Below, one piece after another: positions 5,083 to 11,793 of a stretch of 11,988 bases of DNA. The translations under genes were made by a program, and so were the position numbers. The DNA comes from CAZDSS01 sp964508185 (lineage in GTDB: Bacteria > Pseudomonadota > Alphaproteobacteria > Sphingomonadales > Govanellaceae), in contig CAZDSS010000078.1 in the NCBI GenBank assembly GCA_964508185.1, forward strand, positions 1-11,988, read 5' to 3'. Under the pieces are notes generated by a model. The model had not been told where the DNA came from, made no database searches, and saw only the letters and a list, made by a program, of their open reading frames with translations. Each line of letters begins with the position of its first letter. Within the stretch, counting starts at the first letter, position 1.

Positions 5083-7248
5083 ATGGCAGCCGATCCCGAG
5101 ACGCGCGGCGAAAAAGCTCGGCCGCAAGAGACCGACGAGATCCGCTTCATCCTGCCGGATGTGGGAACGCCGCCGCCCCTGCGGCGGGGCAAGCGGCTGA
5201 TCGCCGGCATCCGCGGCTTCACCTCCGCCTCCCGCTATACCCGGCACGAGCATGGCCGCGTGCTGTCTGCGCCAATGATCCTCACCTTCTGCGTCTCCAC
5301 GGGCGCGGGAGTATCGCAGCGCAGTCTTGACGAGCACAAGCCGCGGGCGCGCTATGTGATCGACGGCAAGCCCACCCGCTGGTACGACTATCCCGACTAC
5401 GATCATGAGATCACGCCGGAGGAGCTCGGCCCCGGCTGCCATCTTGTCTACGCCGAGGCCGAAGCGCCCGGCGTCATCTTCATGAGCGAGAAGTTCCCGC
5501 TCACGGTGCCGGGGCGCGACGGCCCGCAGCCCATCCATGTGGGGCCCAACAAGTATTACATGGTGCGGAAGGAAGGGCTGATCCCCGCCGCGGGCCTCGG
5601 CCATTTCACCGTGGAATGGACTGGCAAGGATCCCGAGCCCGTGCCGCTCAGGCACCGGCCGGCCACACCCTTTTCCGAGCGCATCCTGCTCGACGATCTC
5701 TGGTGCCAGGCGGTGCTTCCCTATACGGGCCACGGCATCCACCGGCCCTATGCGATCCGCGAGGGCGCGGGCGTCATGCCGGGCGCGCCGCAGCTCTATT
5801 ACCCCGGGCTCCTGCAGGGGCGGCGCCATCCCAAGGTCATGGGGCCGCGCGGGGTTGCGACCACGCTGCCCTTCTATGTGGACGGCCATGTGTCGAAGGC
5901 CGGCAATTTCTATGCCCTCGCCACCTGCGGATCCATCGTCAAGATCCACACCACGGGAACCCAGGAGATCCTCGCCGGCTGGTACAACGACCGCGGCACC
6001 CATGTGTCATCGGGCGATCCCACGGGGTGGCCGGACCCGCGCGACAGGTTCTACGGCACCTTCACCAACAACGACAAGAAGGGCTGGCGCGAGCCCTGGG
6101 CCTTCGCCTTCCGCGCGGATTCGATCGCCGTCACGCCGGACGAGACCCAGCCGCGCGGCGGCTTCCATGAGCGCAACATTCAGGCGCTCGTAGGCGATAC
6201 CCTGCATGGCGATCTCGATCTCGTGGAATGGGACCGCAATTTCGACGACCCCGTGCGGCCGCCGAAGATCACCACAATCGCGAGAGGGTTGGGCGAGGTC
6301 TGGGGCGTGACCTACGATCCCCGCCGCCGGCGCTGGTGGTACACGGTGCGGTCCAGCATCAACGGCCGCTTCCCCGGCAAGGGGCACGAGATCGGCTGGG
6401 TGGATGCGGACAGCCTCGAGCGCCACGTGCTGTTCAAATGCCCCGATCCGCCGAAGGACCGGATCTCGCCCTCTGTGTCCCACCGCCGCGCCTTCGTCTG
6501 GGCGTCACGGCGCGCCGCCCGCGCCGCCCAGGCGGCGGAGAACCGGGCGCGCCATTTCCGCGAAGGGCCGCTCGATGCAGCGCGCTTCGTCTTTCCCGAA
6601 CAGATCAAGATGCTGAGCGACGGGCGGCTCGTGGTCTCGAGCCAGTATCTGGCGCTCATCGCGGTGATCGATCCCGACAGGGGAACCCTTGAAATGGGGG
6701 TGGACGCGCTGTCCACCATGGCGGTCGATGCCTACTGGCTCAACATTCAGGTGGACGACGGCACCACGGGGCCGCGTGACCAGATCTGGTTCTGCAACTG
6801 GATGCGCTTCTCCGGCGCGCCCTGGGTCGCGCGCCTCGGGGAGGAGCCCGTCGCCAACGTCACCGGCGACCTCCACCGCGAACTGCAGCAGGGGCCGGGC
6901 CGCAACATGATCGAGATGAACTATCCGATGTGCGCCGTGCCGGGCAACGGCGCAATCTACATGGCGGGCGGAGTCAACGGGGTGCTGCGCTTCACCAAAA
7001 GACTTCCGACCGATCCCGCGATCGACGTCGCCGCGGTCGCCCGGGGTAAGCGCAAATACGAGCTCGGCACCCTGCCGGACCGCGAGCCGATCCGGCCGTC
7101 CCTTGAATTCATGCACGGACCCATGGGGCTTGACCAGTGGGGCGGCAAGCCGTTCGCCTGGCGGCTCCCGCCGGAGCTCGCGAACGATCCCGACATCGCC
7201 GCCTATCTCGCCCACTGCAAGATGGGCACGGTCTATGAGGATGGCTGA
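5083..7248 (+). CDS. Uncharacterised 721-residue beta-rich protein, possibly propeller-like
   Basis: I do not recognise this family. It has no signal peptide or membrane helix, so it is probably cytoplasmic. Residues about 60-142 look like a beta-sandwich: ARYVIDGKPTRWYDYP followed by LGPGCHLVYAEAEAPG and a closing FPLTV strand resembles the Ig-like modules attached to some glycosidases. Later segments repeat a strand-turn-strand pattern like propeller blades: GNFYALATCGSIVKIH (275-289), GEVWGVTYDPRRRRWWYTV (404-422), MLSDGRLVVSSQYLALIAVID (510-530), DQIWFCNWMRF (566-576) and GNGAIYMAGGVNGVLRF (621-637). Scattered histidines (HGIH 217-220, GKGHEIGW 432-439, FMHGP 676-680) and aromatic residues are striking, but I cannot assign a catalytic site. 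It does not match carotenoid oxygenases in their His ligand pattern. The start at 5083 has GGGAG just upstream (spacing 3). An in-frame ATG at 4975 would overlap the response regulator and add an Ala-rich, unlikely leader. The frame is intact and codon use matches the neighbours. Confidence 0.8.
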   Translation: MAADPETRGEKARPQETDEIRFILPDVGTPPPLRRGKRLIAGIRGFTSASRYTRHEHGRVLSAPMILTFCVSTGAGVSQRSLDEHKPRARYVIDGKPTRWYDYPDYDHEITPEELGPGCHLVYAEAEAPGVIFMSEKFPLTVPGRDGPQPIHVGPNKYYMVRKEGLIPAAGLGHFTVEWTGKDPEPVPLRHRPATPFSERILLDDLWCQAVLPYTGHGIHRPYAIREGAGVMPGAPQLYYPGLLQGRRHPKVMGPRGVATTLPFYVDGHVSKAGNFYALATCGSIVKIHTTGTQEILAGWYNDRGTHVSSGDPTGWPDPRDRFYGTFTNNDKKGWREPWAFAFRADSIAVTPDETQPRGGFHERNIQALVGDTLHGDLDLVEWDRNFDDPVRPPKITTIARGLGEVWGVTYDPRRRRWWYTVRSSINGRFPGKGHEIGWVDADSLERHVLFKCPDPPKDRISPSVSHRRAFVWASRRAARAAQAAENRARHFREGPLDAARFVFPEQIKMLSDGRLVVSSQYLALIAVIDPDRGTLEMGVDALSTMAVDAYWLNIQVDDGTTGPRDQIWFCNWMRFSGAPWVARLGEEPVANVTGDLHRELQQGPGRNMIEMNYPMCAVPGNGAIYMAGGVNGVLRFTKRLPTDPAIDVAAVARGKRKYELGTLPDREPIRPSLEFMHGPMGLDQWGGKPFAWRLPPELANDPDIAAYLAHCKMGTVYEDG

Positions 7249-7257
7249 GCCTCAGCC
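7243..7257. repeat. Palindrome formed by two convergent stop codons
   Basis: GGCTGAG-C-CTCAGCC is a 7-bp inverted repeat with a 1-bp centre. It contains the TGA of the plus-strand 721-residue gene (7246-7248) and the TGA of the minus-strand VOC gene (7252-7254). As RNA it could form only a short 5-bp stem with a 5-nt loop. No T run flanks it, so a role as bidirectional terminator is doubtful. Confidence 0.35.
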
Positions 7258-7785
7258 CAGATTGCGCACGGGATCGCGGCCGTCCCATTCCAGCGCCGCC
7301 TGACGCACCATGGCATAGAAGCTGGTGAGCGCCGCGCTCGGCGGATAGAGCTCCAGCATGTGGCCAAGGAGGGGGCGGGTGTCCAGCATCACGAATTCGA
7401 CGCCGGTCTCGGTGCCGGCGCGGAGCGCCACGGGATAGCCCTCCGCCTCGTAGCGGGCGACCTCGCCGTCCAGATCGTCGGCGAAGCGGGCGGCGTGATG
7501 GACGCCGAACTCATCGGGCGCATACATGTCGCGCACGGCCGACGGCGCGTCATTGTTCTGCTGGATGAGCTCCACCATGATTTCCCCCGCCTGGCCGTAG
7601 GCCGAGCTGTGGTCGAAGGGCATGGGCTTGCCGCGATAGCTGCTGTGGGCGAGCGGGATGTTGCGGAAGATGAAGAACGGCCCCCAGCCGAACAGCTCGG
7701 AGAACTGCCGCGCCGCAGCCTCGATGTCCGGCACGTGATAGGCGATCTGGACGATGTCGCGTTTCGCTTTCGGGTACTTGGTCAT
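7252..7785 (-). CDS. VOC (glyoxalase/bleomycin resistance/dioxygenase fold) family protein
   Basis: A 177-residue vicinal-oxygen-chelate protein with two beta-alpha-beta-beta-beta modules. Module one begins DIVQIAYHVPDIEAAARQF, and module two begins FGVHHAARFADDLDGEVARY. Likely metal ligands are H17, E72 (MVELIQ), H96 or H97 and E145 (HMLELYPP), the same order as in glyoxalase I and methylmalonyl-CoA epimerase, so a metal enzyme is likely. The first half carries GWGPFFIF, seen in the Glyoxalase_4-type members whose reactions (epimerase, lyase, dioxygenase) vary and are often unknown. The C terminus (LTSFYAMVRQAALEWDGRDPVR) is a longer helical tail than in the smallest members. The start at 7785 has a very strong GGAGGAGGAGG ribosome site. 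It converges on the preceding plus-strand gene with 3 bp between the stops and diverges from the RcnB-like gene over 148 bp. The substrate is not predictable here. Confidence 0.88.
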   Translation of the reverse strand: MTKYPKAKRDIVQIAYHVPDIEAAARQFSELFGWGPFFIFRNIPLAHSSYRGKPMPFDHSSAYGQAGEIMVELIQQNNDAPSAVRDMYAPDEFGVHHAARFADDLDGEVARYEAEGYPVALRAGTETGVEFVMLDTRPLLGHMLELYPPSAALTSFYAMVRQAALEWDGRDPVRNLG

Positions 7786-7933
7786 GGGGCCTCCTCCTCC
7801 TGGACATGCATACTACGCGCGCGGTGAATTCCGGTAACCTGCCGCTAATGGGAGTTTCAGGGATCGCGCACCGCAATTTTGCCGCAAATCGCCCGTTCAA
7901 TGAATGCAACGCCTTGAAACAAGGGGATCATTC
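7786..7933. other. Divergent promoter region between VOC and RcnB-like genes
   Basis: These 148 bp must hold promoters for both flanking genes. Ribosome sites are clear at each end: GGAGGAGGAGG near 7787-7801 for the minus gene and AGGGGA near 7922-7927 for the plus gene. I could not find a confident -35/-10 pair on either strand. The AT-richer centre (CGCAATTTTGCCGCAAATCGC, near 7871-7891, and TTCAATGAA) is the likeliest regulatory part. Confidence 0.4.
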
Positions 7934-8419
7934 ATGACGATGTTGCGCAGTATTGCAATGGCCCTCGGATTGACGGCGGCGGCGCTGGCCATGGCGTCCC
8001 TCGCCCCCGGGGCGGCGCTTGCCGGGCCCCACGGCCCCGGCAAACCCCCGCATCACGACCACAAGCAGCCTGGCCCGCATGGCCATCACCACGACCATGT
8101 GGTCTTCACCCATGAAGTGCGGGTGGTGATCGAGAACTACTACCGGGAAGGCCGCCACTGCCCGCCGGGTCTCGCCAAGAAGAAGAACGGCTGCCTGCCG
8201 CCGGGCCATGCCAAGAAGCATTACCATCTCGGCAAGCCCCTGCCGCACTACGTGAAGGTGGAGCGGTTGCCGCGCTACCTCCGCCACCGCCTGCCGCCGC
8301 CGCCCGCGGGCTTTGTCTACGGCTATGTGGACAACGACGTGCTGCTGATCGCCGAGGCCACGCGGCAGGTGATGGACGCGGTGGTGGCGGTGAATGCGGC
8401 CATGAACGCCCTGCGCTGA
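7934..8419 (+). CDS. Secreted His-rich RcnB/CigR-like protein
   Basis: A 161-residue exported protein. Residues 1-30 are a Sec signal peptide (MTMLRSIAMALGLTAAALAM core, cut after ALA30). Residues 31-55 are rich in His, Pro and Gly (HHDH, HGHHHDHV) and may bind metal. The C-terminal domain has the RcnB/CigR signature: a helix ending ENYYREGRHCPPGLAKK, a second CLPPGHAKK repeat, then GKPLPHYV, LPPPPAGFVYGYVDNDVLLIAEATRQVMDAV. In E. coli RcnB is a periplasmic factor in nickel/cobalt homeostasis, and CigR is a Salmonella anti-virulence factor; most relatives are unstudied. C76 and C87 each sit before a PPG motif and could form a disulfide. The start at 7934 is chosen because AGGGGA lies 6 bases upstream and it gives a proper signal peptide, unlike the in-frame ATG at 7904. 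It converges on the ALDH gene with 3 bp between stops. No metal transporter is nearby. Confidence 0.82.
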   Translation: MTMLRSIAMALGLTAAALAMASLAPGAALAGPHGPGKPPHHDHKQPGPHGHHHDHVVFTHEVRVVIENYYREGRHCPPGLAKKKNGCLPPGHAKKHYHLGKPLPHYVKVERLPRYLRHRLPPPPAGFVYGYVDNDVLLIAEATRQVMDAVVAVNAAMNALR

Positions 8420-8422
8420 GGA

Positions 8423-9946
8423 TCAGTCGGCGTCGAATATGATGCCCTGGGCGAGCGGCAGATCGCGCGAATAATTGATGGTCGAGGTCTGCCGCCGCAT
8501 ATAGGCCTTCCAGCTGTCGGAGCCGGATTCCCGGCCGCCGCCCGTCTCCTTCTCGCCGCCGAAGGCGCCGCCGATCTCGGCCCCCGACGTTCCCATATTG
8601 ACATTGGCGATGCCGCAATCGGACCCGGCGGCCGAGAGGAACAGCTCCGCTTCCCTCAGATCGGTGGTGAAGATGGAGGACGACAGTCCCTGCGGGACGT
8701 CGTTCTGCCGCGCGATGGCGTCTTCGAGATCGCGGTAGCAGAACACATGGAGAATGGGCGCGAAGGTTTCTTCCCGCACATTGTCCGCGGCGCCCTGCAT
8801 CTCCACGAGGGCCGGGCGCACGTAATAGGCGTCGGGCCCGAAGATATGAACCCGCTCGCCGCCATGGACCGTGGCGCCGAGGTCGCGGAGCTTCTGCAGC
8901 GCCCGCTGCATGGCTTCATAAGCAGCGGCATCGATCAGCGGCCCCACGAGGGTCTCGGGCTCCAGCGGGTTGCCGATGCGCACCCGGCCGTAGGCCGCCT
9001 TGAGGCGCGGGATGAGATCTTCATAGACGTCCTCATGGACGAACAGGCGCCGGGTGGTGGTGCAGCGCTGGCCGCAGGTGCCCACGGCGCCGAACAGGAT
9101 CGCCCGCACCGCCATGTCGAGATCGGCGGAGGGGGCGACGATGATGGCGTTGTTGCCGCCAAGCTCCAGGATCGTGCGGCCGAAGCGGGCGGCGACCCTT
9201 GGGCCCACCGCGCGGCCCATGGCCGTCGATCCCGTGGCGGAGACGAGGGGGATGCGCGGGTCGTCGATCAGATATTCGCCCACCTCGCGGCCGCCGATGA
9301 TGATTTCCGACAGGCCTTCGGGCGCATCGCCGAAGCGTGCCATCGCCCGCTGCAACAGTGCCTGACAGGCAAGGGCGGTCAATGGCGTTTTTTCCGACGG
9401 CTTCCAGACCACGGGATCGCCGCAGACGAAGGCAAGGGCGGCGTTCCACGACCAGACGGCGACGGGGAAATTGAAGGCGCTGATGACGCCGACGACGCCC
9501 AGGGGCTGCCAGGTTTCCATCATGCGGTGGCCGGGCCGCTCGGTGGCGATCGTGAGCCCGTAGAGCTGGCGGGAGAGGCCAACGGCAAAGTCGCAGATAT
9601 CGATCATTTCCTGCACCTCGCCGAGACCTTCCTGCAGGATCTTGCCGGCTTCGAGACTCACGAGGGCGCCGAGATCCTGCTTCGCCGCGCGCAGTTCGTC
9701 GGCGAACAGGCGGACGAGCTCGCCCCGCCGCGGCGCGGGCACCAGCCGCCAGGTCCGGAAGGCTTCCGCCGCGCGGCCGATCTTGGCGGCGACCGCGTCG
9801 GCATCGTCCATCGGCATCCGCGCGATCACCGAGCCATCGATGGGTGTTGAGACGGTGAGCGTGCCGTCCGCAAGCCGGCTGCGGTCGAGCCCCAGGGAGG
9901 ACAGGATGCGGTCTGCCTGGTCGGCCATTTGGGCTGTGATGGTCAT
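8423..9946 (-). CDS. amaB: ALDH7-family aldehyde dehydrogenase (alpha-aminoadipate semialdehyde / piperideine-6-carboxylate dehydrogenase)
   Basis: A 507-residue NAD(P)-dependent aldehyde dehydrogenase of the ALDH7/antiquitin group. The group oxidises alpha-aminoadipate semialdehyde, in equilibrium with L-delta1-piperideine-6-carboxylate, to L-2-aminoadipate in lysine/pipecolate catabolism. Active-site residues are all present: N159 (SAFNFPVAVW), K182 (WKPSEK), E261 (ELGGNNAII) and nucleophile C295 (GTCGQRCTTTRR). The strongest family mark is the C-terminal block NVNMGTSGAEIGGAFGGE through GGGRESGSDSWKAYMRR, TINYS and LPLAQGI, nearly identical in ALDH7 proteins. The start at 9946 has GGAG 7 bases upstream; the in-frame ATG at 9961 would overlap the upstream stop and lacks a site. 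It follows the ThDP-enzyme gene by 11 bp and is surely co-transcribed. The ALDH7 call is firm. The lysine role is from the family, since no other lysine-catabolism gene is visible; another omega- or semialdehyde from the ThDP reaction is possible. Confidence 0.93.
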   Translation of the reverse strand: MTITAQMADQADRILSSLGLDRSRLADGTLTVSTPIDGSVIARMPMDDADAVAAKIGRAAEAFRTWRLVPAPRRGELVRLFADELRAAKQDLGALVSLEAGKILQEGLGEVQEMIDICDFAVGLSRQLYGLTIATERPGHRMMETWQPLGVVGVISAFNFPVAVWSWNAALAFVCGDPVVWKPSEKTPLTALACQALLQRAMARFGDAPEGLSEIIIGGREVGEYLIDDPRIPLVSATGSTAMGRAVGPRVAARFGRTILELGGNNAIIVAPSADLDMAVRAILFGAVGTCGQRCTTTRRLFVHEDVYEDLIPRLKAAYGRVRIGNPLEPETLVGPLIDAAAYEAMQRALQKLRDLGATVHGGERVHIFGPDAYYVRPALVEMQGAADNVREETFAPILHVFCYRDLEDAIARQNDVPQGLSSSIFTTDLREAELFLSAAGSDCGIANVNMGTSGAEIGGAFGGEKETGGGRESGSDSWKAYMRRQTSTINYSRDLPLAQGIIFDAD

Positions 9947-9957
9947 CGGGCTTCTCC

Positions 9958-11703
9958 TCAATCTCGGGAACGGGCGGATGCGCGGGCGCGGATTTGGTCC
10001 AGCGTCTCGCGCGGGGTGATGTCCTGCGGGTCGAGCGCGATCTCGATCAGGGCGGGCAGGCGGGTTTCCTCGGCGCGGGCGCGGGCCTCGGCGAAGACGG
10101 GGGCGAAGCGGTCGGTCACGTCCACGCGATAGCCCGCCGCCCCATAGGCCCGGGCGAGGGCCAGAAAATCCGGGTTCGCAAGATCGGTCCCTATCACCCG
10201 CGCCGGATAGTTGCGCTCCTGATGCATGCGGATGGTGCCGTACATGCCGTTGTTCACGACGATGATGACGACCGGCAGCCGTTACTGGACGGCGGTCGCA
10301 AGTTCCTGCCCCGTCATCATGACGGAGCCGTCGCCCGCAAGGGCCACGACCGGGCGGTCGGGGTGGGCGGCCTTGGCGGCGATCGCGGCCGGGACGCCGT
10401 AGCCCATGGCGCCGCTGGTGGGCGCAAGCTGCGGCCCCGCAGGCTTGTAGCGGAAATAGCGGTGGGCCCAGGTGGCGTAATTGCCGGCGCCGTTCGTCAG
10501 GATCGCATCGTCCGGCAGCAGGTCGCGAAGCGCGCGCATGACGACGCCCATATGAACGGCGCCATGCACCTTGCCCGGGCTGGTCCAGCTCTCATAGTCG
10601 GCGCGCGCCGAATGCCGCCAGGCCGCGCGCTCGGGGCCCCGCGGGGCAAGCGCTGCGGCGGCGCGGCAGAATTCCTCGAGATCCGCATGGATCGCGAGGT
10701 CCGGCGCATAGACCTTGCCCAGCTCCTCGATCCCGGGATGGACATGGACGAGGGGCTGCGGCAGCCGCGGTGCCGGGAGCAGTTCGTAGCTTCCCGTCAT
10801 GTTCTCGGACATGCGGGCGCCGACGACGATCAGAAGGTCGGCGTTCCGCACCCGCTCCGCCAGCTTCGGATTGGGGCCGAGGCCGAGATCCCCCGCATAA
10901 TGGGGCGAATCGTTGTCGAACAGGGACTGTCGCCGGAAGGAGGCGGCGACCGGAATGTCCTGCCGTTCGGCGAAGCGGGCGAGGTGATCGATCGCCGCAG
11001 GCGTCCAGCCGGAGCCGCCGACGATCATCAGGGGCCGGGACGCGAGGGCGAGCCGGAGTTCGAGATCCCGCATCGCGCCCGCCGCGGGGGCGGGGCCGGG
11101 GCAGGGAACGGGCGGCAGGATCTCCGCCGCGGCGCGGGAAGACAGCACCTCCTCCGGCAGCGCGAGCACCACGGGGCCGGGGCGGCCGGTGGTGGCGACC
11201 CGGAAGGCGCGGCTCACATATTCGGGGATGCGGGCGGCCTCGGGAATTTCCGCCGCCCATTTGGCGAGCCCGCCGAACATGGCGGCGTAATCCACTTCCT
11301 GGAACGCCTCGCGGTCGCGATGGGCGCGGCTCACCTGGCCGATGAACAGGATCATGGGGGTCGAATCCTGCTTCGCCGTATGGACGCCGATCGCCGCATT
11401 GCTCGCGCCGGGGCCGCGGGTGACGAAGCAGATGCCCGGGCGGCCGGTGAGCTTGCCGTGAGCTTCCGCCATGAAGGCGGCGCCCCCTTCCTGCCGGCAG
11501 GTGACGAGGCGGATGCGGTCGCGCACGTCATAGAGCGCGGCCAGCACCGGAAGATAGCTTTCGCACGGCACGCAGAAGGCGGTATCCGCCCCCTGCGCCA
11601 GCAGGGCCTCGACCAGCAGGACGCCGCCCGGCGCCTCGAGCAGCCGCGGCGCCTGCCGGGGATTTTCCGATGATCGTCTCTGGGCCGCCTGATCCATGGC
11701 CAT
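9958..11703 (-). pseudogene. ThDP-dependent acetolactate-synthase-like enzyme, interrupted by in-frame TAA at codon 474
   Basis: A thiamine-diphosphate enzyme of the IlvB-like group (2-oxoacid decarboxylase/carboligase), three domains over 581 codons. The PYR domain carries catalytic Glu72 (CRQEGGAAFMAEAHGKLTG) and RGPGASNAAIGV. The middle domain spans about 190-330, and the PP domain starts with TNGAGNYATWAHRY and TSGAMGYGVPAAI. The cofactor motif begins GDG (457-459) and ends NN (484-485), the usual spacing, but codon 474 between them is TAA (10282-10284). Relatives have a residue such as Tyr or His there (VQ-Y-x-LPV). The frame resumes without shift (RLPVVIIVVNNGMYGTIRMHQE) and runs to a normal end. 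The truncated 473-residue product would lack the Mg/ThDP-binding Asn loop and should be inactive. The downstream part has no ribosome site of its own. The start at 11703 has GGGAGG about 4 bases upstream; ATG 11697 is an alternative. A nonsense mutation, a sequencing error or readthrough are the options. Confidence 0.88.
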
Positions 11704-11751
11704 GACACCTCCCGCTTTCAGTGCTGCTTGCGCCGGAACGGCATTGCTGTA

Positions 11752-11766
11752 TTCTTATTATAGGAA
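11752..11766. promoter_or_regulatory. Operator-like palindrome over the -10 box of the ThDP/ALDH7 operon
   Basis: TTCTTAT-T-ATAGGAA is a 15-bp inverted repeat with one mismatch per arm pair. On the minus strand it contains a perfect TATAAT (11757-11762), about 54 bp before the ThDP-enzyme start, as expected for a -10 box; no clear -35 precedes it. An AGGAAA direct repeat (11762 and 11780) continues toward the divergent XRE gene. Placement in the 90-bp gap suggests the XRE regulator binds here and controls both directions. Confidence 0.45.
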
Positions 11767-11793
11767 ATATGTTCACTAAAGGAAACAAGATTC

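Noticed and set aside
4900..6003. Minus-strand open frame (367 codons) over the start of the unknown 721-residue gene
   Set aside because: Considered because the plus-strand gene is itself unrecognised. The plus-strand frame is longer, has a ribosome site, normal amino acid composition and GC-rich third positions; the minus frame looks like a shadow.
5083..7248. Carotenoid cleavage oxygenase (RPE65 family) for the 721-residue protein
   Set aside because: The size and propeller-like pattern prompted it, but I could not find the four spaced iron-binding histidines or flanking family motifs.
9958..10257. Separate small gene (99 codons, MNNGMYGTIRM start) downstream of the ThDP enzyme
   Set aside because: It is in the same frame as the ThDP enzyme, begins inside its cofactor motif and has no ribosome site. 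It is the C-terminal part of the interrupted gene.
9994..11673. Plus-strand open frame of 559 codons opposite the ThDP enzyme gene
   Set aside because: Although long and uninterrupted across the TAA site, it is antisense to a clearly conserved enzyme. Its translation is Arg/His/Gly/Ala-rich with no recognisable motif.
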